64,000 bases of DNA from Porphyromonas uenonis DSM 23387 = JCM 13868 (lineage in GTDB: Bacteria; Bacteroidota; Bacteroidia; Bacteroidales; Porphyromonadaceae). This document shows positions 44,801-52,936 of this stretch, piece after piece; position 1 is the stretch's first letter, and the number at the start of each line of letters is the position of its first letter. The notes below the pieces were generated by a model. That model had not been told where the DNA came from. It was given only the letters and a program-made list of their open reading frames with translations, and searched no databases. The position numbers and the translations under genes were made by a program. The stretch is taken from positions 92,275-156,274 of the forward strand of contig NZ_KI535309.1 in assembly GCF_000482365.1 (NCBI RefSeq), read 5' to 3'.

Positions 44801-47800
44801 TCCTTGACAACAATCTTCTTTGTAGCTGTGATGTCAGCACCATTAGCCGTAATGGATACGAGTTCGTAGCCCCTGGCAGGCGTAGCGACAATCGTCAGCT
44901 CTGTGCCGTAAGCCACAGCATTCAAACTGCTGGCACCTGTCGCGGTAATCGTACCCTCGCCCTCCTTAGTTAGAGAGACAGCAAAGCTCTTCTTAGCAAA
45001 GGTTGCCTTGACGGTTAGGTTGTCGGTCACGACTACCTTCTTGGAAGCTGTGATATCCGTACCACCAGCCGTAATGGATACGAGTTCGTAACCCATAGCA
45101 GGTGTAGCATTGATGGTCAACTCCGTGCCGTAAGCGACTGCGTTGAAGTTGCTAGCACCCGTAGCGGTGATCCTACCCTCACCCTCCTTAGTTAGAGTGA
45201 CGGCGAAGCTCTTCTTCGTGAAGGTTGCCGTGACAGTTAGGCTGTCCGTGACAACGATCTTCTTCGTAGCAAGAATATCTGTGCCGTTGGCTGTGAGAGC
45301 CGTTAGTTCGTAACCCTCGGCTGGAGTCGCAACGATCGTCAGCTCCGTGCCGTAAGCGACTGAGTTGAGGTTGCTGGCTCCCGTCGCGGAGATCGTACCC
45401 TCGCCCTCCTTAGTTAGAGAGACTGCAAAGCTCTTCTTAGAGAAGGTTGCCTTAACCTCGACAGCCTCCTTAACAATCACCTTCTTAGAAGCGAGGATGT
45501 CCGTGCCATTGGCAGTGAGAGCCGTTAGTTCGTAACCCGCAGCGGGAGTAGCGACAATGGTCAACTCTGTGCCGTAAGCTACAGCATTCAAACTGGTGGC
45601 ACCCGTTGCGGTGATTGTACCCTCACCCTCCTTAGCGAAGGTGACAGCGTAGCTCTTCTTAGCAAAGGTTGCCTTGACGGTCAGGTTGTCCTTGACAACG
45701 ATCTTCTTCGTAGCTGTGATGTCTACACCATCAGCGACGAGAGATTGAAGTTCGTAACCCGCAGCAGGTGTAGCAACAATGGTCAACTCCGTGCCATAAG
45801 CCACAGCATTGAGATCATCTGCACCTGTCGCGGTGACTGTACCCTCACCCACCTTGTCGAAGGTGACAGCAAAGTTCTTCTTCGCAAAGGTTGCCTTGAT
45901 AGTCATAGGTTCGGTAACCTCGATGCTCTTCGTGTCGGAGATGTCCACATTATTAGCCACCAAAGCGACCAATTCGTAGCCCTCGGCAGGCGTTGCTGTG
46001 ATCGTGAGCTTTGTACCATAAGGCACAGCGTTAAGATCCTCCACATCCGCGGTGATCGTACCCTCGCCCGTCTTAGTCAGTTCGACGGCAAACGTCTTCT
46101 TGACGAAGGTCGCCTTAACTGCGACAGCCTCTCTGACCACTACCTTCTTAGTAGCAGTGATGTCCGTGCCGTTGGCCTCTATAGACTTAAGTTCATAGCC
46201 CGTAGCTGGTGTAGCGACGATCGTCACCTCCGTACCGTAGGGCACAGCCTTCAGATCCTCCGCACCAGTGGTCGCTAGAGTACCCTCGCCCTCCTTAGAG
46301 AGCGTGACCGCAAAGGCCTTCTTTGTGAAGGTCGCCTTGATCGTGAGATTCTCCTTGACGATCACCTTCTTGGTGGCGGAGATATCGGTCTCGTTAGCCA
46401 TGAGCGAGGTCAACTCATATCCCGTGGCAGGTGTCACAGAGACCGTCAGTTCCGTACCATAGAGTACCGAGTTGAGGTCGTCAGCACCCGTCACCTCAAA
46501 GAGACCCTCGCCGACCTTCTCCGTAGAGACCTTCAAGTGCTTCTTAGCAAAGGTCGCCTTGATCGTCATATTCTCCGTGACCACCACCTTCTTGGTAGCA
46601 AGGATGTCCCTACCGTTGGCTGTGAGCGAGGTCAGTTCGTAGCCTGCCACTGGAGTCACCTCGATCGTCAGCTCCGTGTCTGGAACCACCTCATCAAGGT
46701 TGCTAACGCCAGGCACAGTGATCGTACCCTCCTCCTGATTGAAGATGAGCGACACGCTGCAGGTGAGCGGCATAAAGGTCGCCTTCACCTCTGTGGCTTC
46801 CGTGACGAGGAACTTCTTCGTAGCCAATATGTCCTTACCATTAGCCGTCAGGGCTGTGAGCTTGTAGCCATCGGCAAACTCCGTGATGACCGTCAGCTCC
46901 GTGCCGTATGGCACCTTCGTCAGGTCTGGAGCACCTATGATAGCGACCATGCCGCCCGTAGTTGCTGAGCTGGTCACAGCAAATGTCGGCACCTCTGAGC
47001 CCGCATAGTCAGACCAGTTATCGCTTTGGAAAGACTGCGCCTGCCAATTCTTAGCCTTAGCCTTCGTTACATGATCGGCGAAGCATAGGTTGCCCTCTTT
47101 TGTCGACTCCTTGTCCACGACCTGTAGCATGCCAGCCGTCTTACCTTGGCGATCCGGCAAGCTAGTTATCAAGGCGGTCATAGCACTCGTCTTGATCTGA
47201 TTAATGCTGCAGCGTAGCCAGCTTAGCTCACGGCACTGGAGTAGGTCTATACCGCTCAGCGCATTGTCGCTACAGTCTAGCTTCGTCAGCGCGCGACAAG
47301 TGTAGAAGTCCAAGCTGATCAACTTATTGCTCGGGCAATAAAACTCTTGTAGCGCGACACAATCCGAAAGGTTCAGACTGGTCAATTGATTCTTGTTGCA
47401 CTTGAGCGTTGTCAAGGCACGACAGCCCGACAGGTTCAAGCTCGCCAACTGGTTCTGCTGGCAATCAAGCGTTGTCAAGCCATTGTTCTTGGATACATCT
47501 AGACTGGCCAGTCTATTGTCGTAGCACGCAAGCTCTGTGAGGGCAGTACAGCTCGTTACATCTAGGCTGCTCAGTTGATTCTTCCAGCAGGAGAGCGTGG
47601 TCAAGTTGCTCATCCCCGAGACGTTGAGGCTCGTCAGCTGATTGCTCTGACACCATAGCTCCGTCAAGGCAGTACAGCCCTGAGCATTTAAGTTCGTCAG
47701 TTGGTTCTCCTGGCAGTAAAGCTTTGTCAAAGCTGTACAGCCCTGAGCATTTAAGTTCGTCAGTTGGTTCTCCTGGCAGTAAAGCTGTTTCAACGCAGTA

Positions 47801-49059
47801 CAGCCCGACACGTCCAAGCGCCTCAGCGGATTGCTCTTGCAGTCTAACTCCGTCAGAGAGCTACAGCCTGAGGCGTTGAGGCTGGTCAGTTGATTGCCAT
47901 AGCAATGTAGCTTTGTTAAGCCACGACACCCAGATATATCTAGTCGAATCAGTTGATTGGTATGACAAGAAAGCTCTTTCAGGCCACTACAACCAGAGAG
48001 ATTGAGTCGGATCAGCTGATTCTTTTCGCAAGAGAGGCTTTCTAGAGTACTGTGGTTCGAGAGGTCTAAGCTGGTCAGTTGATTGTTGACGCAGTTAAGC
48101 GTCTTCAAGGCTCTGTTATCTGACAGATCTAAGTTAGACAGTTGATTGTTGGAGCAGTTCAGCGTTGTCAGGGCTACGTTCTTCGAGAGATTTAAGCTGG
48201 TTAACTTGTTGCCAGAGCAATCAAGTGATGTCATTGCCGTACAGCCTGAGACCTCCAAGCGAGTCAGTTCGCGATTGGGAAACGAGAAACTCTTCAGCGA
48301 CTGGCATCCCGAAAGATTGATACTAGTCAGTGGGTTGTTGGAGCACCCAAGCGTTGTCAAAGCCGTACAGCCAGAGGCTTCCAAGCTGGTCAGTTGATTG
48401 CTGTAGCACCAAAGTGTTGTCAAGGCGGTGCAGCCCGAGACGTCCAAGCTGGTTAGTTTGCCACCAGTCCACGAGAAACTTTTCAACGATTGGCATCCCG
48501 AAAGATTGATACTAGTCAGTGGGTTGTTTTGACACTTGAAATTTGACTCAGCCAAAGCAGTACAGCCCGATGCGTTCAAGCTGGCCAATTGATTGTCCTT
48601 GCAGTCAAGAGATGTCAAGGTCGTGCAATTCGAGACATCCAAGCTGGTCAGTTGATTGTTGGAGCAATAAAGCGTTGTCAAGGCGGTGTTCTTTGACACG
48701 TCCAAGCTGGTTAGTTGACTGTAAGAGCAGTAAAGCGTTGTCAAGGCGGTACAGCCCGAGATGTCCAAGCTGGTCAATTGACTGGGGTTTAAGAAGTTGC
48801 TGCACGAAAGCTCTGTAACATTGCCTCGGATGGTGACCGTCTGGCTGGTGAGGGTGTACCTAGTATAAGATCCATCTGTTCGGGCATTCTCTCGAACGCC
48901 AGAGATTGACACAGAGCCATTTGCCATGATCATGAGCTCGATGGTCTCTCCGACTTTTCTGGAGGTGGTCATGGTTATGACACCTTGGGCGAGGAGGGTG
49001 GTGGAGGTGAGTAGCGTGCCGAGGAGGACGAAAAGCCAGATGCGTAGTTGTTTGCTCAT
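41854..49059 (-). CDS. Giant InlJ-like LRR protein with 22 InlB-type repeats and T9SS signal
   Basis: A 2401-residue surface protein. The signal peptide (1-25) and N-cap (26-88, ending TVTIRGNVTELSC) are close to those of the truncated gene at 3708. About 25 cysteine-ladder LRRs of 21 residues follow (about 89-625), then a C-cap (AMTALITSLPDRQGK, VVDKEST, KNWQAQSF). Next come 22 repeats of about 74 residues (about 691-2319) of the bacterial InlB B-repeat type, with core YGTELTI-ATPA-GYEL-NGTDI-ATKK-VKATF. The last 80 residues are a classical T9SS type A domain (YPNPATDYVIVEG, LTPYADGVYLV). The likely role is cell-surface adhesion or biofilm matrix. The promoter is at 49152-49182, the terminator at 41812. 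Confidence 0.93.
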   Translation of the reverse strand: MSKQLRIWLFVLLGTLLTSTTLLAQGVITMTTSRKVGETIELMIMANGSVSISGVRENARTDGSYTRYTLTSQTVTIRGNVTELSCSNFLNPSQLTSLDISGCTALTTLYCSYSQLTSLDVSKNTALTTLYCSNNQLTSLDVSNCTTLTSLDCKDNQLASLNASGCTALAESNFKCQNNPLTSINLSGCQSLKSFSWTGGKLTSLDVSGCTALTTLWCYSNQLTSLEASGCTALTTLGCSNNPLTSINLSGCQSLKSFSFPNRELTRLEVSGCTAMTSLDCSGNKLTSLNLSKNVALTTLNCSNNQLSNLDLSDNRALKTLNCVNNQLTSLDLSNHSTLESLSCEKNQLIRLNLSGCSGLKELSCHTNQLIRLDISGCRGLTKLHCYGNQLTSLNASGCSSLTELDCKSNPLRRLDVSGCTALKQLYCQENQLTNLNAQGCTALTKLYCQENQLTNLNAQGCTALTELWCQSNQLTSLNVSGMSNLTTLSCWKNQLSSLDVTSCTALTELACYDNRLASLDVSKNNGLTTLDCQQNQLASLNLSGCRALTTLKCNKNQLTSLNLSDCVALQEFYCPSNKLISLDFYTCRALTKLDCSDNALSGIDLLQCRELSWLRCSINQIKTSAMTALITSLPDRQGKTAGMLQVVDKESTKEGNLCFADHVTKAKAKNWQAQSFQSDNWSDYAGSEVPTFAVTSSATTGGMVAIIGAPDLTKVPYGTELTVITEFADGYKLTALTANGKDILATKKFLVTEATEVKATFMPLTCSVSLIFNQEEGTITVPGVSNLDEVVPDTELTIEVTPVAGYELTSLTANGRDILATKKVVVTENMTIKATFAKKHLKVSTEKVGEGLFEVTGADDLNSVLYGTELTVSVTPATGYELTSLMANETDISATKKVIVKENLTIKATFTKKAFAVTLSKEGEGTLATTGAEDLKAVPYGTEVTIVATPATGYELKSIEANGTDITATKKVVVREAVAVKATFVKKTFAVELTKTGEGTITADVEDLNAVPYGTKLTITATPAEGYELVALVANNVDISDTKSIEVTEPMTIKATFAKKNFAVTFDKVGEGTVTATGADDLNAVAYGTELTIVATPAAGYELQSLVADGVDITATKKIVVKDNLTVKATFAKKSYAVTFAKEGEGTITATGATSLNAVAYGTELTIVATPAAGYELTALTANGTDILASKKVIVKEAVEVKATFSKKSFAVSLTKEGEGTISATGASNLNSVAYGTELTIVATPAEGYELTALTANGTDILATKKIVVTDSLTVTATFTKKSFAVTLTKEGEGRITATGASNFNAVAYGTELTINATPAMGYELVSITAGGTDITASKKVVVTDNLTVKATFAKKSFAVSLTKEGEGTITATGASSLNAVAYGTELTIVATPARGYELVSITANGADITATKKIVVKDNLTIKATFAKKSFAVTFDKVGEGTITATGASNLNSVAYGTELTIVATPAMGYELTALTANGTDILATKKVVVEGNLTVKATFTKKNFAVSLTKEGEGTISATGADDLNAVAYGTELTINATPAMGYELQSLVAGGVDITATKKIVVKDNLTVKATFAKKNFAVSLTKEGEGTITATGASNLNSVAYGTELTIVATPAKGYELVSITAGGPDITASKKVVVTDNMTVKATFAKKSFAVSLTKEGEGTITATGASNLNSVAYGTELTINATPAEGYELTALTANGTDILATKKIVVKDNLTVKATFTKKSFAVSLTKEGEGTITATGATSLNAVAYGTELTINATPAKGYELVSITAGGMDITASKKVVVTGNLTVKATFAKKNFSVSLTKEGEGTITATGASNLNAVAYGTELTINATPAMGYELVSITAGGTDITASKKVVVTGNLTVKATFAKKNFAVSLTKEGDGTITATGASNLNSVAYGTELTINATPAMGYELVSITAGGTDITASKKVVVTGNLTVKATFAKKNFAVSLTKEGEGMITATGASNLNSVAYGTELTINATPAKGYELVSITANGTDITATKKIVVKDNLTVKATFAKKSFAVSLTKEGEGTISATGASTLNSVAYGTELTINATPAMGYELVSITAGGTDITASKKVVVTGNLTVKATFTKKSFAVTLTKEGEGSITATGASNLNSVAYGIELTINATPARGYELVSITANGTDITATKKIVVKDNLTVKATFTKKSFAVTLTKEGEGTITATGASNLNSVAYGTELTINATPAEGYELTALTANGTDILASKKIVVKDNLTVKATFTKKTFAVTLTSNEHGDITIVEPVNLEAVPYGTTLTVKATGKNAQCVLTELTANGKDILATKSFVVTDVTEVKATFVDHTGVETTVTQQTQLYPNPATDYVIVEGVAPASEVTLHSMTGERLYAGRADSRGVLQIDLTPYADGVYLVCVAGETYRVVVRR
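42103..46989 (-). repeat. 22-copy tandem array of about 222 bp (InlB-type repeats)
   Basis: In-frame units of about 222 bases. The first five and the last in protein order are diverged. The inner ones differ from each other by only a few residues and combine a small set of variants, such as SITAGGTDITASKKVVVTGN and ALTANGTDILATKKIVVKDN. No frameshift or stop is seen. Confidence 0.9.
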
Positions 49060-49151
49060 GGGGGGATAAGTAGCTAGTGATTAGTAGTTAGTGCTTAGTT
49101 GTAGCGTGATGGGGAGCTGTGATGGCTCTGCCGTGTGAGTTGTATTTTCTG

Positions 49152-49182
49152 CGAAGTTATACATTTATTTCGGATTGGGCAA
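49152..49182 (-). promoter_or_regulatory. Promoter of the giant LRR gene (variant -7 box)
   Basis: On the minus strand TTG is followed after 20 bases by TAACTTCG. Spacing, boxes and flanks match the promoter at 4948-4978. Confidence 0.6.
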
Positions 49183-49299
49183 GAGGAGAGAGAGATTAGG
49201 GATCGGAGTGCTAGTGTGGCTAGTGACTCTAGTGACACTAACAGCGCTAGTGCAACTAGAGAGTCTAGCCAACAGCCAACATGGCAAATAGCTCGGAAA

Positions 49300-49490
49300 G
49301 GTCGTCCCATACTGATGGAACCAAAATCTTCCACCCCGTGTGGGACGAAAAAATCCCAAGGGAGGGATTTCAAAATCCCCACGGAGGAACGAAGTGATCC
49401 CCACGTGGGAACCGAAAAGTTCCTCCGCTGGAACTAAAAAGTTCCCCCCTTGGAACTAAAAAGTTCCAAGGGGGGAACTATTTTTGGAAC
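49300..49490. repeat. Array of mini-hairpins (GGAAC...GTTCC type)
   Basis: A decaying series of short palindromes, clearest as GGAACCGAAAAGTTCC and GGAACTAAAAAGTTCC (twice), preceded by GGGA/TCCC variants. A smaller array of the same motif is at 63250-63302. Confidence 0.65.
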
Positions 49491-49529
49491 TCGTATGTAC
49501 TACGGACACAGCACGATATGCGTGACAAT

Positions 49530-49771
49530 TGGTAGGGACGCACGGGACGTGTCTAGCGGGAGGTCGTCCGTTGTCGAACGACGAGACGTGTAACGGTTGT
49601 AGGGACGCTCGGTCGAGCGTCCGTTGTGTCAAAGGTTACAGCAACCATTGGTTTTAACGGGGACGGACGCACGACCGTGCGTCCCTACATTTCGCTACAC
49701 GTCTCGCTTTGACACAACGGACGCCCTCCCACTAGATACTCACCGTGCGTCCCTACTTTTCGTTACTCGTC
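49530..49771. repeat. Inverted-unit intergenic element, cluster 5
   Basis: Forward units with GTAGGGACGCACGG and GTAGGGACGCTCGG, and inverted units with GACGGACGCACGACCGTGCG and CGGACGCCCTCCCACTAG. It lies between the giant LRR gene and tRNA-Met. Confidence 0.75.
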
Positions 49772-49872
49772 CAAGGAGCCCTTTCCCCCCCCGAGGAACT
49801 CGAATTGCCTCGGAAATGTCGGAAAAACTCGAAGGAGTCTGAGCGACGAGATGGTGGAGTTTCGTTGGGGCG

Positions 49873-49903
49873 TTGGTTTGTTCGGGAATATTATGTACCT
49901 TTG
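49873..49903 (+). promoter_or_regulatory. Promoter of tRNA-Met
   Basis: TTGG, 19 bases, then TACCTTTG (49896-49903), 31 bases ahead of the mature tRNA. Confidence 0.7.
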
Positions 49904-49934
49904 CACCATCTAAGGGGGTAACCCCTCTGTGGAT

Positions 49935-50008
49935 GGCGAGGTAGCTCAGCTGGTTAGAGCGTCGGATTCATAATCCGGAGGTCGAGGGATCGTGACCCTC
50001 TCTCGCTA
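49935..50008 (+). tRNA. tRNA-Met (anticodon CAU)
   Basis: Acceptor GGCGAGG/TCTCGCT, D-arm AGCTCAGCTGGTTAGAGC, anticodon stem TCGGA/TCCGG with loop TTCATAA. It is probably the elongator tRNA-Met. A lysidine-modified tRNA-Ile with the same anticodon cannot be excluded by eye. CCA is not encoded. Confidence 0.9.
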
Positions 50009-50019
50009 CATACTAAATC

Positions 50020-50055
50020 AAAACAGCACCCTGACTGCGGTCAAGGTGCTGTTTT
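50020..50055. terminator. Bidirectional terminator between tRNA-Met and ridA
   Basis: AAAACAGCACC and GGTGCTGTTTT form an 11-bp stem with A and T runs at its foot, so it can end transcripts from both sides. Confidence 0.8.
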
Positions 50056-50083
50056 GCTATTATTTACTTGGGGTCTACTACTT

Positions 50084-50103
50084 GAGACTGTTGCAACAGT
50101 TTC
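50084..50103. repeat. GAGACTGTTG back-to-back palindrome
   Basis: GAGACTGTTGCAACAGTTTC joins two inverted copies of the end sequence of the nested element at 10502-10676. It touches the ridA stop codon. Confidence 0.45.
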
Positions 50104-50480
50104 TACTTGTGTGCGATCACTTCGATCTCAACGAGTCCGCCCTTGGGAAGGGTCTTGACAGCTACGGCTGAGCGTGCGGGGAAGGCGCCCGAGAAGTGCT
50201 TCTCGTAGACTGCATTCATCGCTGCAAAGTCGCCCATGTCGGCGAGGAAGCATGTGGTCTTGACGACCTGATCGAAGGTAAAGCCAGCCTCGTCGAGGAT
50301 AGCCTTCAGATTGCGAAAGACTTGCTCCGTCTGTGCTGAGACATCCTCCGAAACGAAAGCGCCAGACTGGGGATCGAGCCCGAGCTGACCAGAGGTGATG
50401 AGCATGTCGCCGAAGGCTATTGCCTGGCTGTAAGGACCAATAGCTGCAGGAGCATTGGGAGTGGAGATTACTTTTTTCAT
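50103..50480 (-). CDS. ridA: RidA-family enamine/imine deaminase
   Basis: A 125-residue trimeric enzyme that hydrolyses reactive 2-aminoacrylate and related imines released by PLP enzymes. It starts MKKVISTPNAPAAIGPYSQAI. The conserved Arg lies in FPARSAVAV and the C-terminal Glu in GLVEIEVIA. It is 29 bases downstream of rlmB and last in the dnaN-to-ridA run. Confidence 0.94.
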   Translation of the reverse strand: MKKVISTPNAPAAIGPYSQAIAFGDMLITSGQLGLDPQSGAFVSEDVSAQTEQVFRNLKAILDEAGFTFDQVVKTTCFLADMGDFAAMNAVYEKHFSGAFPARSAVAVKTLPKGGLVEIEVIAHK

Positions 50481-50509
50481 AGTATACTTCTGATTGTATT
50501 GTGAACTTT

Positions 50510-51253
50510 TTATAGGTTTGCGCCTTGCTGACGGACAACTTCGTAGAGCATGATGCCGGTGGCGACCGATACGTTGAGCGAGGAGATCTGTCCCAGCTGC
50601 GGTATGGAGACGCGGTCGGTGAGCTGCTTGAGGACGCCCGTGGAGATGCCTTTTTGCTCCGAACCCATGACGATGCCGAGGGGTGGCGTCATCGGGAGGG
50701 AGGTATAGTTTGTCGTGGCATCCACATCGGCTCCGATGAGCTGCAGCCCGCTATCGCGTAGGAAGCGACAAGCGGTCACGAGGTCACGCTCACGGCAGAC
50801 GGGGATGCGCATGAGCGCTCCAGCGGAAGCGTTGACCGCATCGGCCGTGACGGAGACGCTGTCGCGCTCGGGGATGACGATAGCGTGGACGCCAGCACAC
50901 TCGCAGGTACGAGCGATGGCGCCGAAGTTGCGCACGTCGGTGACTCCGTCGAGCAGTACGATGAAAGGCATCTGCCCCTCGTCATAAAGCATCGGTATGA
51001 GCGACTCTAGACGGGTGTAAGTGATCGGCGAGATGAGCGCTACGACCCCTTGGTGGGCACCTCGTGTGAAGCGGTTGAGACGCTCGGCGGGGACCTCCAT
51101 GACGGGGATGCCCTGGGCACGTGCGGTGCGTTTGATCTCTAGGAGTTCGCCTGTGGCAGCTCCTTTTTTCATATAGATCTTGTCTATGTCGCTATGGGAG
51201 GCGAGGCTCTCGGTGAGAGCGTGGATGCCGTAGATGAGTTTTTGCTTAATCAT
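50510..51253 (-). CDS. rlmB: 23S rRNA (guanosine-2'-O)-methyltransferase, RlmB type
   Basis: A SpoU-family SAM-dependent methylase of 247 residues. The N-terminal substrate-binding domain starts YGIHALTESLAS. The trefoil-knot motifs are DVRNFGAIARTCE, VMGSEQKGI and IPQLGQISSLNVSVATGIMLYE. RlmB modifies G2251 in the peptidyl-transferase loop; other SpoU enzymes with the same fold are possible. Its first 8 bases overlap the end of recN. Confidence 0.9.
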   Translation of the reverse strand: MIKQKLIYGIHALTESLASHSDIDKIYMKKGAATGELLEIKRTARAQGIPVMEVPAERLNRFTRGAHQGVVALISPITYTRLESLIPMLYDEGQMPFIVLLDGVTDVRNFGAIARTCECAGVHAIVIPERDSVSVTADAVNASAGALMRIPVCRERDLVTACRFLRDSGLQLIGADVDATTNYTSLPMTPPLGIVMGSEQKGISTGVLKQLTDRVSIPQLGQISSLNVSVATGIMLYEVVRQQGANL

Positions 51254-52928
51254 GAGCTGTGAGTAATGTGTGTGCGGCAGCGATGGCCTCGGGGGTTATC
51301 TGGTCGCCACTCTGGAGGCGCGCTATCTCGCTGATGCGCTCTTCGGGGGTGAGGAGGCGGAGGTGCGAGTGGGTCTCGCCGCGGGTCTCCTCTTTATAAA
51401 TGAGTATATGCTGGGTGGCTGCCGAGGCGATCTGCGGAAGGTGGGTGATGACGAAGATCTGCTGGCGCTCGCCCATCGTGTGGAGCATGTCGCCTATGCG
51501 GGAGGCGGCGATGCCGGAGGTGCCGGTGTCGATCTCGTCAAAGACGATGGCGGGCGAGCTGGCTAGCTCGGCGGAGCTTGTGGTGGCTTGACTGCGCAAC
51601 GCTTTGAGCGCTAGCATCAGTCGGGCTATCTCACCGCCCGAAGCGATGTCGGTGACGGGGCGGAGTGGCTGGTCGCTGTTGGCTGAGAGGAGGAAGTCAA
51701 CCTGATCCATACCTCGCTCGGTCGGCTTGTCGAGGAGCTGCAGGGCTATGTCAAAGCGTGCGTGCGGCATCTCCAGTTGGCAGAGCGTCTCGGTGACGCT
51801 TCGTGCGATGGCCTTAGCAGCTTTGGCGCGTGCCTCGTGAAGTTGCTTGCCTAGGGTGAGCACTTCGGTGCGCTGCTGGAGGACTTCGGTGCGGAGTGCG
51901 GCTAACTCTTGCTCGTACTGAGCGGTGTGAGCAAGCTTAGCGCCCAACTCTTGGCTGTACTCGATGAGTTCTTCGGGGGATAAGAGGTTATGCTTTTTGA
52001 GTAAAGCATTGACCCCGCCTAGGATGGTGTTTATTTCCTCTAGGCGTGAGGGATTGTAAGCGACCTCGCCCTGCAGACGGCTTAGGTCGCTCTCGATGTC
52101 GTCTAGCTCGATGACGAGGCTCCGCATGCGCTCGGTATAGTTGCTGAGCTCGGGGAGGTAAGTGGCGGTCTGCTCCATCTGCTCCTGCGCCGTGGTGAGC
52201 TGATCGACGATACTGTGAGGCCTATTGAGGAGCGCAAGGATACTCTGCAGACCTTCCTGTATCTCCTGCGTGTGGGTGAGTCGCTCGGCCTCGTCGGTGA
52301 GGTCGGTGAGCGAGTACTGCTCGAGCTTGAGCGCCGAGATCTCTTCGTAGGCTCGGCTGTTGATCTCGTACTCCGCCTCGGCTTGCTGCGCCTCTGTGCG
52401 AAGCTTCTTAAGTCGTATGGCGTTGTCGTGGTAGCGCTGGTAGGATCGATGGTAAGCCTCGACGAGATCGACCTCGGCGCCTAGCTGCGAGTCGATGAGC
52501 GCGATCTGATAAGCGCCCTCACGGAGCAAAAGATTGCGATGCTGCGAGTGAACGTCCAGCAGGAGTGCGCCTAGCTCCTCCAGCTGAGCGAGGGTTACGG
52601 GGGTATCGTTGACAAAAATGCGACTACGTCCCGTCTGTCGTATCTCACGTCGTACGAGACAGCTCTCCTCGACCTCCAGCTCCTGCGCTTGCATCCATTC
52701 GATGACCTGAGGGCTGAGCTGAGTGAACTCGCCTTCGATGACGGCTTTCGCACAACCCTGACGAATGGTCGACATGTCGGCACGACCTCCCGCCAGCAGT
52801 TGCAGGGCTGAGACGAAGATACTCTTGCCCGCTCCCGTTTCGCCGGTGACCGCTATGAGTCCCGTGGGGAAGGTGCAACTGAGCTCCTCGATGAGAATGT
52901 AGTCCCGTATGTATAAGCTGTGCAGCAT
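51246..52928 (-). CDS. recN: DNA repair protein RecN
   Basis: An SMC-like ATPase of double-strand-break repair. It is 560 residues. Walker A GETGAGKS lies near residue 30, and there are long coiled-coil arms (about 155-375). The ABC signature is SGGEIARLMLALK, and Walker B is IVFDEIDTGTSG. The length and the start MLHSLYIRDYILIEEL are typical. It starts 8 bases after the PorD-like gene and overlaps rlmB by 8. Confidence 0.95.
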   Translation of the reverse strand: MLHSLYIRDYILIEELSCTFPTGLIAVTGETGAGKSIFVSALQLLAGGRADMSTIRQGCAKAVIEGEFTQLSPQVIEWMQAQELEVEESCLVRREIRQTGRSRIFVNDTPVTLAQLEELGALLLDVHSQHRNLLLREGAYQIALIDSQLGAEVDLVEAYHRSYQRYHDNAIRLKKLRTEAQQAEAEYEINSRAYEEISALKLEQYSLTDLTDEAERLTHTQEIQEGLQSILALLNRPHSIVDQLTTAQEQMEQTATYLPELSNYTERMRSLVIELDDIESDLSRLQGEVAYNPSRLEEINTILGGVNALLKKHNLLSPEELIEYSQELGAKLAHTAQYEQELAALRTEVLQQRTEVLTLGKQLHEARAKAAKAIARSVTETLCQLEMPHARFDIALQLLDKPTERGMDQVDFLLSANSDQPLRPVTDIASGGEIARLMLALKALRSQATTSSAELASSPAIVFDEIDTGTSGIAASRIGDMLHTMGERQQIFVITHLPQIASAATQHILIYKEETRGETHSHLRLLTPEERISEIARLQSGDQITPEAIAAAHTLLTAHD

Positions 52929-52936
52929 GTGGCGGA

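Noticed and set aside
42103..46989. Regular direct repeats that could suggest a CRISPR or satellite
   Set aside because: Units of about 222 bases keep the reading frame and encode InlB-type domains; there are no spacers and no cas genes nearby.
49935..50008. tRNA-Ile with CAU (lysidine) instead of tRNA-Met
   Set aside because: Cannot be excluded, but the overall sequence looks more like the elongator tRNA-Met; a tRNA model scan would decide.
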